Shown one piece after another: positions 47,240 through 58,551 of a DNA stretch of 64,000 bases (positions within the stretch are counted from its first letter, which is position 1; each line of letters begins with the position of its first letter). A program made the translations under genes and the position numbers. The stretch is from Mangrovicella endophytica. GTDB taxonomy: Bacteria > Pseudomonadota > Alphaproteobacteria > Rhizobiales > Rhizobiaceae. The notes under the pieces were generated by a model. The model was given only the letters and a program-made list of their open reading frames with translations, ran no database searches and was not told the origin of the DNA. The DNA lies in the NCBI RefSeq assembly GCF_002893625.1, contig NZ_PKMZ01000001.1, forward strand, positions 1,054,001-1,118,000, given 5' to 3'.

Positions 47240-47342
47240 AGCAGCCGTACTCTATCGGTGCATGCTCAAAATACAAGCATGCTGCTCTTGCGAAATGCCG
47301 CTGCAATGGTTCATCCAAACGGCTGGCAGAAGAGAGGTTCGC

Positions 47343-48527
47343 ATGTCCGAGCTGCGCATTGGCGCGATCGTCGTTGCGGGTGGTCGCGGCGAGCGTGCCG
47401 GCCCGTCCGCCCAAGGCCCTAAGCAGTATAGACATATCGGCGGACGGCCGGTGATCCGGCGCACCGTCGAGGGCCTTCTGGCTTTGCCGGAAATCGATCG
47501 GATCGTCGTCGTCATCCATCGCGACGATAGCGCCCGCCTTGCGGACGCATTGGAGGAATGCAGCCGGTGCATCACTGTCGCGCATGGCGGCAGGGAGCGG
47601 CAGGACTCCGTCAGAGCCGGACTCGCCGCGCTCGGCAGCACGGCCCCTGACCTCGTGCTGATCCATGATGCCGTGCGGCCGTTTGCATCGGCCAGACTCA
47701 TCCGCCGCGTCATCGCTGCGACGGACAAAGCCACCGGAGCCATCCCTGCCCTTCCAGTGACGGACACGCTGAAGCGCAGCTCGGCGCGCGGCGAGGTCGA
47801 CGCCACGGTTTCGCGCGAGCGGCTCTACGCCGTGCAGACTCCCCAGGCGTTTCCTTATGCCTTGCTGCTTGAGCTTCATGCCGAGGCGGCCGCCGCGGGG
47901 GTCACCGTTACCGACGATGCCGGCGTCTTCGAGTGGGGTCAGAGGCCTGTCCGCATCGTCGAAGGCGAAGCCGAGAACGTGAAGCTTACCACAGCGAGGG
48001 ACATCGCCATGGCAGACGAACGCCTCAGTGCGGGGCGCATCGATGTGCGCACCGGCAACGGCTATGACGTGCATCAGCTGGTCGAAGGTGATCACGTCAC
48101 CCTGTGCGGCATCCACATTCCGCACGACCAGCGGCTGGCCGGCCACTCCGATGCCGACGTCGGGCTGCATGCGCTGACTGATGCGCTGCTCGCCACCTGC
48201 GGGGCCGGCGATATCGGCGACCACTTCCCGCCGTCCGACCCGCGGTGGAAGGGCGCCGCCTCGCACATCTTCGTCGAAAAGGCGGTGGAGATCATCGCGG
48301 CAAAGGGCGGCCGGATCATGAATGCCGATATCTCGCTGATCTGCGAGGCGCCGAAGATCGCCCCGCACCGGATGGCGATGCGCGAGGCGATCGCCGCCAT
48401 GACCGGCCTCGACCTCGACCGCGTCTCGGTGAAGGCCACCACCAACGAGACGATCGGCTTTGTCGGGCGGCGCGAGGGCATCGCGGCCATCGCCACCGCC
48501 AGCGTCATCTATGGAGACGGTCAGTGA
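47343..48527 (+). CDS. ispDF: Bifunctional IspD/IspF enzyme of the MEP isoprenoid pathway
   Basis: A 394-residue fusion. The IspD half (about 1-228) makes CDP-ME and has GGRGERAG with [15 protein letters not shown] and VQTPQAFPY; the IspF half (about 232-394) makes MEcPP and has GNGYDVHQL (metal Asp and His), [16 protein letters not shown] and [16 protein letters not shown] 47343 has AGAGAGG upstream; the longer frame from 47214 is not conserved. Such fusions are normal in alphaproteobacteria. Its stop overlaps the cinA start as GTGA. Confidence 0.97.
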   Translation: MSELRIGAIVVAGGRGERAGPSAQGPKQYRHIGGRPVIRRTVEGLLALPEIDRIVVVIHRDDSARLADALEECSRCITVAHGGRERQDSVRAGLAALGSTAPDLVLIHDAVRPFASARLIRRVIAATDKATGAIPALPVTDTLKRSSARGEVDATVSRERLYAVQTPQAFPYALLLELHAEAAAAGVTVTDDAGVFEWGQRPVRIVEGEAENVKLTTARDIAMADERLSAGRIDVRTGNGYDVHQLVEGDHVTLCGIHIPHDQRLAGHSDADVGLHALTDALLATCGAGDIGDHFPPSDPRWKGAASHIFVEKAVEIIAAKGGRIMNADISLICEAPKIAPHRMAMREAIAAMTGLDLDRVSVKATTNETIGFVGRREGIAAIATASVIYGDGQ

Positions 48528-49036
48528 GCGCCGCCGTTACGACAGCCAGCAGCATCGAGGCGGCGGCCACCGAAATCATCGCGGCCTATACGGCGGCAGG
48601 CCTCATGATTGCCACGGCCGAGTCCTGCACGGGCGGCCTCGTCGCGGCGGCGCTCACCGACGTGCCCGGCTCCTCCGCCGTGCTGGAGCGCGGCTTCGTC
48701 ACCTATTCTAATGCGGCCAAGGCCGATTGCCTCGGCGTCGATCCCGCTGTTCTCGCGAGCGCCGGTGCCGTTTCGGAGATTGTGGCACGGCAGATGGCGG
48801 AGGGAACGCTGCGCGCGTCACAGGCCGATGTCGCGGTCTCGATCACCGGCATTGCAGGGCCCGGCGGCGGTTCCGTTGAGAAGCCTGTCGGCCTCGTTCA
48901 TTTCGGCTGTGCCCGGCGGGGAGGCGCCACGGTTCATCGTGAGGAGCGCTTCGGCGATCTCGGCCGGCCCGAGATCAGGCAGGCCGCCGTGGCGGTCGCC
49001 CTAGGCCTCCTGCGGGACGCGCTTGAGGCGAATTAG
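48524..49036 (+). CDS. pncC: CinA C-terminal domain protein (PncC-type NMN amidohydrolase)
   Basis: A 170-residue protein consisting only of the CinA C-terminal domain, which deamidates nicotinamide mononucleotide in NAD salvage. It has [35 protein letters not shown] and [15 protein letters not shown] 48524 overlaps the ispDF stop by four bases; the longer frame from 48245 is a shadow of ispDF. It converges on the RatA-like gene three bases away. Confidence 0.94.
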   Translation: MSAAVTTASSIEAAATEIIAAYTAAGLMIATAESCTGGLVAAALTDVPGSSAVLERGFVTYSNAAKADCLGVDPAVLASAGAVSEIVARQMAEGTLRASQADVAVSITGIAGPGGGSVEKPVGLVHFGCARRGGATVHREERFGDLGRPEIRQAAVAVALGLLRDALEAN

Positions 49037-49039
49037 GCC

Positions 49040-49504
49040 CTATACGGCAGCCGCCGGGCGCCCATAGACCTCGTCGGCCCGATTCTCGAAGGCATCCGCG
49101 AAGCGGCGGAAGGCGAAATCGAACATCGATCCCATCAGGAGGCCGAGGGTGCGGCTCTTGAATTCGTAATCGATGAAGAAGCGGACGTCACAGGCGCCCT
49201 CGCCCGCCGGCTCGAAGCTCCAGCGGTTGTCGAGATACTTGAACGGCCCGTTGATATAGGCGACGTCGATCTGCCGCTCGGCCGGCTTCAGCAGCACCTG
49301 CGAGGTGAAGCTCTCGCGGACCATCTTGTAGGCCACCGTCATGTCGGCGACGAGCAGCGTCTTGCCCTCACGCTCCTGGCGGGAGCGGATTGACAGGCGC
49401 TGGCAGAGCGGCACGAACTGCGGATAGCTCTCGATGTCAGCCACAAGGGCGAACATCTGGTCCGGCGCGTGAGCCACACGCCGCGTCGTCTCGTATTTGG
49501 GCAT
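49040..49504 (-). CDS. RatA/COQ10-family polyketide cyclase-fold protein
   Basis: A 154-residue START/SRPBCC-fold protein. The N-terminus HAPDQMFALVADIESYPQF and the C-terminal FKSRTLGLLMGSMFDFAFRR are typical of the RatA/COQ10 group, which binds ubiquinone or acts on ribosome association. In Hyphomicrobiales it sits next to lipA, as here (14 bases between them), so a role in quinone or lipoate-dependent respiration is more plausible than the toxin label. Function is inferred from the family. Confidence 0.9.
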   Translation of the reverse strand: MPKYETTRRVAHAPDQMFALVADIESYPQFVPLCQRLSIRSRQEREGKTLLVADMTVAYKMVRESFTSQVLLKPAERQIDVAYINGPFKYLDNRWSFEPAGEGACDVRFFIDYEFKSRTLGLLMGSMFDFAFRRFADAFENRADEVYGRPAAAV

Positions 49505-49517
49505 GCGGACGCGCGCC

Positions 49518-50489
49518 TCAGGCCGCGGTCTGGCGGGCGAGACGCGCCGCCTTCAGCCGCTCGAAATCCTCGCCCGCATGGTGCGACGAGCGGGTCAGCG
49601 GGCTCGAGGCGACGACAAGGAAGCCCTTGGTCAGCGCGACCGTTTCGAAGGACTTGAACTCCTCGGGCGTGACATAGCGCTTCACCGGATGATGCTTCTT
49701 CGTCGGCTGCAGGTACTGGCCGATGGTGAGGAAGTCGACATCGGCGGTGCGCAGGTCGTCCATCAGCTGCAGCACCTCGTTCCGCTCTTCGCCGAGGCCG
49801 ACCATGATGCCGGACTTGGTGAAGATGCTCGGATCGATCTCCTTCACCCGCTGCAAGAGCCGGATCGAGTGGAAATAGCGGGCGCCCGGGCGCACCGTTA
49901 GATAATTCGACGGCACCGTCTCCAGATTGTGGTTGAAGACGTCCGGCCGGGCCGCGACCACCTGCTCGAGCGCGCCCGGTTTGCGCAGGAAGTCCGGCGT
50001 CAGGATCTCGATGGTCGTCAGCGGCGCGGCGGCGCGAATGGCGCGAATGGTCTCGACGAAGTGGCGCGCGCCGCCATCGGCCAGATCGTCGCGGTCGACC
50101 GATGTGATGACGACGTGGTTGAGGCCCATCTTGGCGACAGCGCGGGCAACGCTTGCCGGCTCGTCGGGATCGAGCGCGTTCGGACGGCCCGTCGCGACGT
50201 TGCAGAAGGCACAGGCGCGCGTACAGATGCCGCCCATGATCATGAAGGTCGCGTGTTTCTTGTCCCAGCAGCCGCCGATATTGGGGCAGCCGGCCTCCTC
50301 GCAGACCGTCACCAGCTTGTTGGAACGGACGATCTCGTGCGTTTCGGAGTAATTGCTCGATACCGGCGCCCGGACGCGGATCCAGTCGGGCTTCGGGAGC
50401 TGCTCCGTGTCCGGCCGGTGGGCCTTTTCCGGATGGCGGAGCCGGGGCTGAGCCCCGGCGCCAGGACGTGTGTCGAGAACGGTGACCAT
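49518..50489 (-). CDS. lipA: Lipoyl synthase
   Basis: A 323-residue radical SAM enzyme inserting sulfur into octanoyl groups on E2 and related proteins. Both cluster motifs are present: [12 protein letters not shown] for the auxiliary cluster and CTRACAFCN for the radical SAM cluster, plus the late [10 protein letters not shown] with its conserved serine. Near the pdh genes whose lipoyl domains it modifies. ATG 50489. Confidence 0.97.
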   Translation of the reverse strand: MVTVLDTRPGAGAQPRLRHPEKAHRPDTEQLPKPDWIRVRAPVSSNYSETHEIVRSNKLVTVCEEAGCPNIGGCWDKKHATFMIMGGICTRACAFCNVATGRPNALDPDEPASVARAVAKMGLNHVVITSVDRDDLADGGARHFVETIRAIRAAAPLTTIEILTPDFLRKPGALEQVVAARPDVFNHNLETVPSNYLTVRPGARYFHSIRLLQRVKEIDPSIFTKSGIMVGLGEERNEVLQLMDDLRTADVDFLTIGQYLQPTKKHHPVKRYVTPEEFKSFETVALTKGFLVVASSPLTRSSHHAGEDFERLKAARLARQTAA

Positions 50490-50524
50490 AGGGCGTATTT
50501 ACGTGCCCCGGACACCCATTGCAA

Positions 50525-50785
50525 TCAGGCGCGGCGGCCGCGGATCAGGCGGAAGATGAAGATCAGCAGGCAGGCGCCGACGAGGCTGACGAGGAGGTAA
50601 GACCAGGACCACTTGTCGCTCGGATCATAGCCCTGGATGTTTGCCAGGCTGAGCAGGAAGTTGGCGACGATCGCGCCGACAATGCCGAGCAGGATGTTCA
50701 TGAAGAGACCCATGTCGCTCCTCATGATCTTCTCCGCCAGCCAACCCGCGATGCCGCCCACGACGATTGCTGCAAGCCAACCCAT
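50525..50785 (-). CDS. GlsB/YeaQ/YmgE-family small membrane protein
   Basis: An 86-residue protein with three hydrophobic helices and Gly-rich GGIAGWLAEKIM and NILLGIVGAIV, typical of transglycosylase-associated/GlsB proteins linked to stress. AAGGAGAG precedes the ATG. It is 35 bases upstream of lipA on the same strand, and follows a 329-base leader region, so it may be expressed separately under stress. Confidence 0.9.
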   Translation of the reverse strand: MGWLAAIVVGGIAGWLAEKIMRSDMGLFMNILLGIVGAIVANFLLSLANIQGYDPSDKWSWSYLLVSLVGACLLIFIFRLIRGRRA

Positions 50786-51114
50786 GTCTACTCTCCTTCA
50801 GACAACGACGATTGGCTGAGAAAAGAGGGCGGCATCAGTGGTACGACAAGATGCTGTCAGTGATTTAGATGCGCCCTGCAATCGTCGCGGGGCGCCCATG
50901 CATCAAGCACAATCCTCTCGCGATTGACCGCGCCTCGGGCTGGGCTCATCGGCCGCTCTTCCAGGGCCTGAGCCATGGCTCGCCCCGCAATGCAGCAGCC
51001 GAAATTCTGGCGAGCGACGCGGCGAGGATGCATTCCTGTCGGGCAGGTCAGATCCTTGACGCGGAAGCGGCCGGCTCACCGCCTCGACTGATCATCTCGT
51101 CACATAAGACCTCA
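50786..51114. other. Region between lpd and the GlsB-type gene
   Basis: These 329 bases separate the lpd stop from the GlsB-type start on the same strand, and should hold the promoter of the GlsB-type gene. No open frame or strong terminator hairpin is evident. Confidence 0.4.
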
Positions 51115-52569
51115 TCACATGTGGATGACGCGGCCAAAAGCGTCCAGCACGCTCTCATGCATCGTCTCCGACAGGGTCGGATGCGGGAAGACCGTGTGCA
51201 TCAGGTCCTCCTCGGTCGTCTCCAGCCCCATCGCCACGACGAAGCCCTGGATCAGCTCGGTCACCTCGGCGCCGACCATATGGGCACCCAGCAGCTCGCC
51301 GGTCTTGGCGTCGAAGATCGTCTTGACGAGACCTTCAGGCTCGCCCAGCGCAATCGCCTTGCCGTTCCCGTTGAAGGAGAAGCGCCCGACCTTGATGTCG
51401 CGGCCGGCTTCCTTGGCCCTCGCCTCGGTCAGACCGACGGAGGCGACCTGCGGGTTGCAGTAGGTGCAGCCGGGGATCTGCGTCTTCACCATGGGGTGGA
51501 CATGCAGACCCTTGATGCCCTCGACGCAGATCGTACCCTCGTGCTCGGCCTTGTGGGCGAGCATCGGCGCGCCCGCCACGTCGCCGATGGCGTAGATGCC
51601 CTCCACGCTGGTGCGTCCGCGTTCGTCCACCTTCACGATGCCGCGCTCGATGGCGACGCCTGCTTCTTCCAGCCCGAGCCCCTCGGTATTGCCCTGGACG
51701 CCGACGGCGGAGATCAGCCGCTCTGCCCTCAGCGTCTGGCGCTTGCCGTCCTTGGTTTCGATCTCAACGCTGACGCCCTGCCCGTCCTTCGTCACCTTCG
51801 CCACCTTGGCGTCGGTGAGGATCTTCATGCCCTGCTTTTCGAAGCGCTTGCGGGCATGTGCGGCGATCTCGGCATCCTCGACCGGCATGATCTGTGGCAG
51901 GAGCTCCACCACGGTCACCTCAGCGCCCATGGTACGGTAGAAGGAGGCAAATTCGATGCCGATGGCGCCCGAGCCCATCACGATCAGCGACTTCGGCATG
52001 GCGGCCGGCTTCATCGCCTCGAAATAGGTCCAGATGCGGTCGCCGTCCGGCTCGATGCCCGGCAGCACGCGTGGCCGCGCGCCTGTGGCCACGATCACGT
52101 GCTTGGCCTTGTAGGTGCCCTCGCCGAGCGTTCCCTTCGGCACCGGGTTCTGCGGCTCGACGGCCGGCTTTGTCGGCTTGCCGACGACGACGTCGACGAC
52201 ACCACCCTTCGGCTTGCCGGCGATCTTCGCCTGGCCCCAGATGACATCGATCTTGTTCTTCTTCAGCAGAAAGCCAACGCCGCCGTTCAGCTGCGCCGAG
52301 ACGCCGCGCGAGCGCTTCACCACCGCCGCCATATCGAAGCCGGGCTTCTGGATGGTCAGGCCATACGCTTCGCCGTGGCTGGCGAGGTGGTAGACCTCAG
52401 CCGAGCGCAGGAGGGCCTTGGTCGGGATGCAGCCCCAGTTCAGGCAGATGCCGCCGAGATGCTCGCGCTCCACGACGGCCGTCTTGAAGCCGAGTTGCGC
52501 GGCACGGATCGCAGCGACATAGCCGCCGGGTCCGCCGCCAATGACGAGGATGTCGTAGGTGTCAGCCAT
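51115..52569 (-). CDS. lpdA: Dihydrolipoyl dehydrogenase (E3)
   Basis: A 484-residue flavoprotein that reoxidises dihydrolipoyl groups with NAD. FAD site VIGGGPGGYVAAI, redox disulfide GGICLNWGCIPTK, NAD site VMGSGAIGIEFASFY, second FAD site GIYAIGDVAG and active-site HPTLSE near the C-terminus are intact. A loop of about 20 residues (VGKPTKPAVEPQNPVPKG) near residue 125 is longer than in E. coli, as is typical for the E3 encoded with pdh in Hyphomicrobiales. It follows a lipoprotein gene after two bases. Confidence 0.96.
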   Translation of the reverse strand: MADTYDILVIGGGPGGYVAAIRAAQLGFKTAVVEREHLGGICLNWGCIPTKALLRSAEVYHLASHGEAYGLTIQKPGFDMAAVVKRSRGVSAQLNGGVGFLLKKNKIDVIWGQAKIAGKPKGGVVDVVVGKPTKPAVEPQNPVPKGTLGEGTYKAKHVIVATGARPRVLPGIEPDGDRIWTYFEAMKPAAMPKSLIVMGSGAIGIEFASFYRTMGAEVTVVELLPQIMPVEDAEIAAHARKRFEKQGMKILTDAKVAKVTKDGQGVSVEIETKDGKRQTLRAERLISAVGVQGNTEGLGLEEAGVAIERGIVKVDERGRTSVEGIYAIGDVAGAPMLAHKAEHEGTICVEGIKGLHVHPMVKTQIPGCTYCNPQVASVGLTEARAKEAGRDIKVGRFSFNGNGKAIALGEPEGLVKTIFDAKTGELLGAHMVGAEVTELIQGFVVAMGLETTEEDLMHTVFPHPTLSETMHESVLDAFGRVIHM

Positions 52570-52571
52570 GG

Positions 52572-53198
52572 TTACCTTCCCGACGCCTCTGCATAGAGAT
52601 CGTCAAGTGTCGTGGAGTGTCTGTCGAGAACGAAGGGCACCTTGCCCGATGCCAGGTGGAACGGGTCGCCGGGAGCATATTCGTCCACCACCATCGTGTA
52701 GAACTTGATCGGGGTACACTCGGGGCTGCCGTCGCGCGAGCCGGTGACCGGGTTATATGTGTTTGGGCCATAACGGACGCAGATCTCAACCGATCGGTTT
52801 CCAAGATCCGGCCGGGAGGGGATGGGCTTCGCCACCACCTCCCATGTGCCGGCGACCGCCCTCGTGTTGCCGGGGTACCAAAGATAGGTCCGCCCATTGG
52901 CGGCCAGGAACTCCACCTGCGTCCCGTGCCCTTTCTCCCAGGCCCTGAACGTCTTGTTCTTCAGGCCGGCCTGATAGGTCGACAAGAACGCCGGATCGTA
53001 AGCGCCCATCGGCCACACGAATGGCTGGCGTACGGCGCCGATCTTCGACTTGGCGATCGGCTGGCCGGAGATGAATGGGCCGCGGGGCTTGTCGAAGGGC
53101 AAGGGCTCCGACGGCGGCAGCGTGCAGGCGGACAGCACTACAGCCGCAAGCAGCCCCGGCAGCAGCTTGGCGCATGGTCTGGCGGTACGCTGCCTCAT
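52572..53198 (-). CDS. Lipoprotein of unknown function in the pdh-lpd run
   Basis: A 208-residue protein with signal peptide and lipobox VLSAC (acylated Cys near residue 25). The mature part has two cysteines (ICVRYG and SPECTP), WYPGNTRAVAGTWEVV and a C-terminal acidic end. The layout (G..Y.W...G....G.W...C) recalls alphaproteobacterial DUF995-type proteins, not confirmed. ATG 53198 has AAGGGAAAG upstream. It ends two bases before the lpd start, so the two are tightly coupled despite an apparent lack of functional link. Confidence 0.75.
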   Translation of the reverse strand: MRQRTARPCAKLLPGLLAAVVLSACTLPPSEPLPFDKPRGPFISGQPIAKSKIGAVRQPFVWPMGAYDPAFLSTYQAGLKNKTFRAWEKGHGTQVEFLAANGRTYLWYPGNTRAVAGTWEVVAKPIPSRPDLGNRSVEICVRYGPNTYNPVTGSRDGSPECTPIKFYTMVVDEYAPGDPFHLASGKVPFVLDRHSTTLDDLYAEASGR

Positions 53199-53286
53199 GG
53201 CTTTCCCTTGCACCTCGCGGCAAATCAGACGTTGTCGGCGCCAGTGGAGAGGGTTTGCGACCACAGGCTGACGCACATGTTCGATC

Positions 53287-53931
53287 CTACTGAAGATCCA
53301 GGATCTCTTTCACCGCGCCGGCCAAGGCCTCGCCGAGCCGCCGCGTATTGACGGCGTCGAGATGCACGCCGTCCTGCGGGGTTGCCTCACAAACCTCGCT
53401 GGCATCGAAAAGATGGACGCCATACTCTTCGGCGATCGTCCGGTAGACGTCGATGACGCGCTGCGATTCCTCGATCCCGTGCCCGAACATCTGTGCGAAC
53501 ATCGGATCCTCGGTCTCCACCAGATGCGGGGGCGACACGATCAGGATCTTCGGCGCCTTGTAGCCCAGACGATAGGGAAAGCTCTGAACGATCTCGATCA
53601 GCCGCTCCATGCCGAGACCGGCTTCGAAGGCGCGTCCGCCACCGGTATGGCGCTTCAGATCATTGGTGCCGAGCGCGAGAATGACGAGGTCGAGCGGCAG
53701 GTGGGTCGAGATCGACGTCGGCAGCGTCTTGGCGCCGTTGCGCTCTGCCAGCACCGACTGATCGTCGTAGATGGTGGTGCGGCCGTTCAGCCCGTCCGGA
53801 ATGACGTGCGCAGCAGAACCCAGAGCCGCGCCAAGCACGCTTGGCCAGCGGTCGGCGAGAGGATGCCGGCTCGGCCCCTCGACATTGTAGCCCCAGGTCA
53901 GCGAGTCGCCATAGCAGAGGATCGTCTTCAT
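53287..53931 (-). CDS. SGNH/GDSL-family hydrolase
   Basis: A 214-residue serine esterase-fold protein without a signal peptide. Block I is CYGDSLTWGYN (catalytic Ser), block II has PDGLNGRTT, block III LALGTNDLKR and block V DGVHLDAVN (catalytic Asp and His). ATG 53931 puts the catalytic block at the N-terminus as usual. Genes of this family sit between pdhC and lpd in related genomes; an arylesterase or thioesterase role is possible, but the substrate is unknown. Confidence 0.9.
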   Translation of the reverse strand: MKTILCYGDSLTWGYNVEGPSRHPLADRWPSVLGAALGSAAHVIPDGLNGRTTIYDDQSVLAERNGAKTLPTSISTHLPLDLVILALGTNDLKRHTGGGRAFEAGLGMERLIEIVQSFPYRLGYKAPKILIVSPPHLVETEDPMFAQMFGHGIEESQRVIDVYRTIAEEYGVHLFDASEVCEATPQDGVHLDAVNTRRLGEALAGAVKEILDLQ

Positions 53932-53990
53932 GCGCTGGCGCTCCCGCTCCGCATGCCTCCGCTCCCATGCGGCGGCTTTCATGGGTACCG

Positions 53991-54014
53991 GAGCCGGCCA
54001 CAGCAGGCCGGCTC
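53991..54014 (-). terminator. Hairpin between pdhC and the SGNH hydrolase
   Basis: GAGCCGGCC and GGCCGGCTC form a perfect 9-bp stem with a 6-base loop, 31 bases after the pdhC stop. No T tract follows on the minus strand, so it may end or only attenuate the pdh message. Confidence 0.42.
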
Positions 54015-54044
54015 GTCTGGATGATCGATGCCGTCAGGCGATGC

Positions 54045-55505
54045 TCAGACCAGCATCCCCATCGGATTCTCGATATACTGCTTGAAGGCGCCGATCAGCT
54101 GCGCGCCGAGCGCTCCGTCCACGGCGCGATGATCGGTCGACAGCGTCACCGACATGATGTTGGCGATCGTCACGCTGCCGTTCTTTACCACCGCCCGCTC
54201 CTCGCCGGCGCCGACCGCCAGGATCGTCGCATGCGGAGGATTGATCACGGCCGAGAAGTTCTTGATCCCGAACATGCCGAGATTCGACACCGCCGTCGTG
54301 CCACCCTGGTATTCCTCGGGCTTCAGCTTGCGGCTGCGCGCGCGCTTGGCGAGGTCCTTCATCTCGTTGGAGATGACCGACAGCGTCTTCTCGTCGGCCT
54401 TGCGGATGATCGGCGTGATCAGACCGCCCTCGATCGACACGGCGACGCCGACATCAGCGTTCTTATGCTTCAGCATTGCCGCCTCGGTCCACGAGACGTT
54501 GGCATCCGGCACGGCCTTCAGCGCCATCGCCATGGCCTTGATGATGAGGTCGTTGACGGACAGCTTGTAGGCCGGCCGGTCGCCCGCCTCGCCCTTCACC
54601 ATTGGCGCGGCGTCATTGAGCTGCTTGCGAAGGGCGAGCAGCGCGTCGAGCTCGCAGTCCACCGTCAGGTAGAAGTGCGGCACCGTCTGCTTGGACTCGA
54701 CGAGACGCTTGGCGATCGTCTTGCGCATGCCGTCATGCGGAACGCTCTCATAGGAGCCCTCGGCAAAGAGCTTGAGAATCGACTCGTCGCTGGAAGCCCG
54801 CGCCAACGGCGCTGCCGCCGGTGCCTGGCTCGCGGGCGCGGACGAGGCCGCGGGTGCAGCCGCCTGCGGGGCCGCTTTCGCCGATCCCGAGGTTGCGGCG
54901 GCCTCGACATCCGACTTCACGATGCGCCCGTGCGGACCGGAGCCCGTCACAGTGGAGAGATCGATACCCTGCTCCTTGGCAATCCGCCGCGCCAGCGGCG
55001 AAGCAAAGCGCCGTCCGCCCTCCGAAGACGCACCGTTGCCACTCGATCCGCCCGCGGAGCCGCTGCCGGACGCTGCTGCGGCCTTGCCTTGTCCGCCATC
55101 TCCGTCGGTGCGGCTGTAGCCGCGCTGTTCGGGGTCCTTCGCCTGCGCCGTGGTGCCGGTCACCGCGTTGTCCGCCTTCGGGTCGGCTGCGATCGGCTTG
55201 GCAGAAGCTTCGCCCGTCCCCGAGGCCTGACCGCCGCCGGCCTTGGCATCGGACGCGCCTTCGCCATCGCCCGACAGGATTGCAATGACGGCATTCACCT
55301 TCACGCCCTCGGTGCCGGCCGGCACCAGGATCTGCGCGACGGTGCCCTCCTCGACCGCCTCGACTTCCATCGTGGCCTTATCGGTCTCGATCTCGGCGAT
55401 CACGTCGCCCGGCGAGACCTTATCGCCTTCCTTGACCAGCCACTTCGACAGGTTGCCCTCCTCCATCGTCGGAGAGAGCGCCGGCATCGTCACATTGATC
55501 GGCAT
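54045..55505 (-). CDS. pdhC: Pyruvate dehydrogenase E2, dihydrolipoamide acetyltransferase
   Basis: A 486-residue E2 with one N-terminal lipoyl domain (lipoyl-Lys in [17 protein letters not shown]), a very long Ala/Gly/Ser-rich linker (about 85-165), the peripheral subunit-binding domain ([19 protein letters not shown]), a second Ala/Pro linker and the catalytic domain ending with [12 protein letters not shown] (catalytic His). Transfers acetyl groups to CoA in the E1-E2-E3 complex. Ten bases after pdhB. Confidence 0.97.
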   Translation of the reverse strand: MPINVTMPALSPTMEEGNLSKWLVKEGDKVSPGDVIAEIETDKATMEVEAVEEGTVAQILVPAGTEGVKVNAVIAILSGDGEGASDAKAGGGQASGTGEASAKPIAADPKADNAVTGTTAQAKDPEQRGYSRTDGDGGQGKAAAASGSGSAGGSSGNGASSEGGRRFASPLARRIAKEQGIDLSTVTGSGPHGRIVKSDVEAAATSGSAKAAPQAAAPAASSAPASQAPAAAPLARASSDESILKLFAEGSYESVPHDGMRKTIAKRLVESKQTVPHFYLTVDCELDALLALRKQLNDAAPMVKGEAGDRPAYKLSVNDLIIKAMAMALKAVPDANVSWTEAAMLKHKNADVGVAVSIEGGLITPIIRKADEKTLSVISNEMKDLAKRARSRKLKPEEYQGGTTAVSNLGMFGIKNFSAVINPPHATILAVGAGEERAVVKNGSVTIANIMSVTLSTDHRAVDGALGAQLIGAFKQYIENPMGMLV

Positions 55506-55515
55506 CGGACGATCC

Positions 55516-56952
<1,437 letters not shown>

Positions 56953-56964
56953 GGTTGCGCTCCC

Positions 56965-58050
56965 TTACTCGGCGGCCTGCGGTACGTCGGCCGCATAGAT
57001 GTCGGTCCACAGTTCGGAGACATCCGGTTCGGGATCGTTCTGGGCGAAATCGGCGGAATCGGCGACGATGTCGCGCACGTCTTTGTCGACCGTCTTCAGA
57101 TCGTCCTCGGACACGCCGAAGCTCTCGATGAGACGGCGGCGGACCTGCTCGATCGGGTCCGACTCCGAGCGCATCTTCTGCACTTCGTCGCGGGTGCGGT
57201 ACTTCGCCGGATCCGACATCGAGTGGCCGCGATAGCGGTAGGTCGCCATCTCCAGGATGATCGGACCGGCACCGCTGCGGCAATGCTCGGCGGCGAGATC
57301 GCCGGCGGCCTTAACCGCCCGCACATCCATGCCGTCGACCTTGATGCCGGGAATCTTGAAGGACAGGCCGCGATGCGAGAACTCGGTCTCCGCCGAGGCG
57401 CGGTTCACCGCAGTGCCCATGGCATAACGGTTGTTCTCGATGACGTAGACGACTGGAAGCTTCCACAGCGAGGCCATGTTGAAGCTCTCATAGACCTGGC
57501 CCTGGTTGGCCGCGCCGTCGCCGAAATAGGTGACCGCGATCGAATCGGTGCCGTTGTAGCGGTTGGCGAAGGCGAGACCGGTGCCGATCGGCACCTGCGC
57601 GCCGACGATGCCATGTCCGCCGAAGAAGTTCTTCTCCTTCGAGAACATGTGCATGGAGCCGCCCTTGCCCTTGGAGTAGCCCCCGCGGCGCCCTGTCAGC
57701 TCGGCCATGACGCCGCGCGCCTCCATGCCGGTGGCCAGCATGTGGCCATGGTCGCGATAGCCGGTGACGATCTGGTCGCCATCCTTCAGCGCCATCTGCA
57801 TGCCGACGACGACGGCTTCCTGGCCGATATAAAGGTGGCAGAAACCGCCGATGAAGCCCATGCCATAGAGCTGGCCGGCCTTCTCCTCGAAGCGGCGGAT
57901 CAGCAGCATGTCGCGATAGGCCTGGAGCTCCTGCTCCTTGGTGAACTCCGCCGGGGCGGGTGTCTCGACCATCCCCATCGTCTTGACGATGCTGGGCTCG
58001 CCGTCGGAGAGCGGCGCTCCGTCCGGCTTCTTCTGCTTGGCGGATGCCAT
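56965..58050 (-). CDS. pdhA: Pyruvate dehydrogenase E1 alpha subunit
   Basis: A 361-residue thiamine-diphosphate subunit with the TPP motif FGDGAANQGQVYESFNMA, HMFSKEKNFFGGHGIVGAQV and the phosphorylation-loop-like YRYRGHSMSDP. ATG 58050 has CGGGAG upstream; the longer frame to 58128 is not conserved. It is the first gene of the pdhABC operon; its promoter region carries three GTTTAAC-type elements. Confidence 0.97.
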   Translation of the reverse strand: MASAKQKKPDGAPLSDGEPSIVKTMGMVETPAPAEFTKEQELQAYRDMLLIRRFEEKAGQLYGMGFIGGFCHLYIGQEAVVVGMQMALKDGDQIVTGYRDHGHMLATGMEARGVMAELTGRRGGYSKGKGGSMHMFSKEKNFFGGHGIVGAQVPIGTGLAFANRYNGTDSIAVTYFGDGAANQGQVYESFNMASLWKLPVVYVIENNRYAMGTAVNRASAETEFSHRGLSFKIPGIKVDGMDVRAVKAAGDLAAEHCRSGAGPIILEMATYRYRGHSMSDPAKYRTRDEVQKMRSESDPIEQVRRRLIESFGVSEDDLKTVDKDVRDIVADSADFAQNDPEPDVSELWTDIYAADVPQAAE

Positions 58051-58140
58051 GCTGCACTCCCGGTCTTGACCCGCAGCGAAGCGGGCACAGGTTTGGGCGC
58101 AGTATAGGCTGCCGCCGAGGCCGCACAAGCGGCGCGCGGT

Positions 58141-58204
58141 GGTTTAACCAGCGTTAGGTTCATTGCGGAAGATCGCGGCAGTTAAACCGATTTGAGGTTT
58201 AACC
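58141..58204 (-). promoter_or_regulatory. Three GGTTTAACC-type elements upstream of pdhA
   Basis: GGTTTAACC occurs at 58141-58149 and 58196-58204, and the reverse-complement-like GTTAAACC at 58181-58188. All lie 91-154 bases upstream of the pdhA start. Such spacing fits regulator half-sites; the binding protein is unknown. Confidence 0.45.
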
Positions 58205-58242
58205 GACGGGATGTCTCGCGTGTCGGCGAGTGCTGCCGCGGC

Positions 58243-58551
58243 TCAGCGTAGAATGATGATCTCGTCCGGCATGGCGAGGTTCAGGGCCTCACGGGCACGC
58301 TCGTCGATCATGTCGCGCTCGAGCGTGCCATCGTGAAGCAGCTGCACCCGCTTCTCCAGCCGCTCGCGCTGCTTGGCGAGTGCGGCATATTCGCTCTCGC
58401 GCTGCTCGAGTTCGCGGGCAAGCTCCGCCCGGCCCTCCAGCCCGTACTTGCCGCTCTGCGCATGCAGGGCGAAATAAGCGAGGAAGCTGGCGGCAAGCGC
58501 CGGCACGACGAGGCGCCCCATCAGCGATTTGCGTCTCTGGATCGTCAGCAT
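58243..58551 (-). CDS. ftsB: Septum formation initiator FtsB/DivIC
   Basis: A 102-residue bitopic division protein: short cytoplasmic N-terminus, one transmembrane helix (LVVPALAASFLAYFALHA) near residues 14-31, and a coiled coil (ARELEQRESEYAALAKQRER) followed by DMIDERAREALNLAMPDEII. It links FtsL and FtsQ in the divisome. Between eno and pdhA is its usual place in Hyphomicrobiales. Confidence 0.92.
   Translation of the reverse strand: MLTIQRRKSLMGRLVVPALAASFLAYFALHAQSGKYGLEGRAELARELEQRESEYAALAKQRERLEKRVQLLHDGTLERDMIDERAREALNLAMPDEIIILR

Noticed and set aside
47240-47342. Search for a sigma-54 -24/-12 promoter in front of the dusB-ntr genes
   Set aside because: No TGGCAC-N5-TTGC-type sequence could be found.
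49040-49504. RatA label as the toxin of a toxin-antitoxin pair
   Set aside because: No antitoxin gene is adjacent, and the lipA neighbourhood and SRPBCC fold fit a COQ10-like role better.
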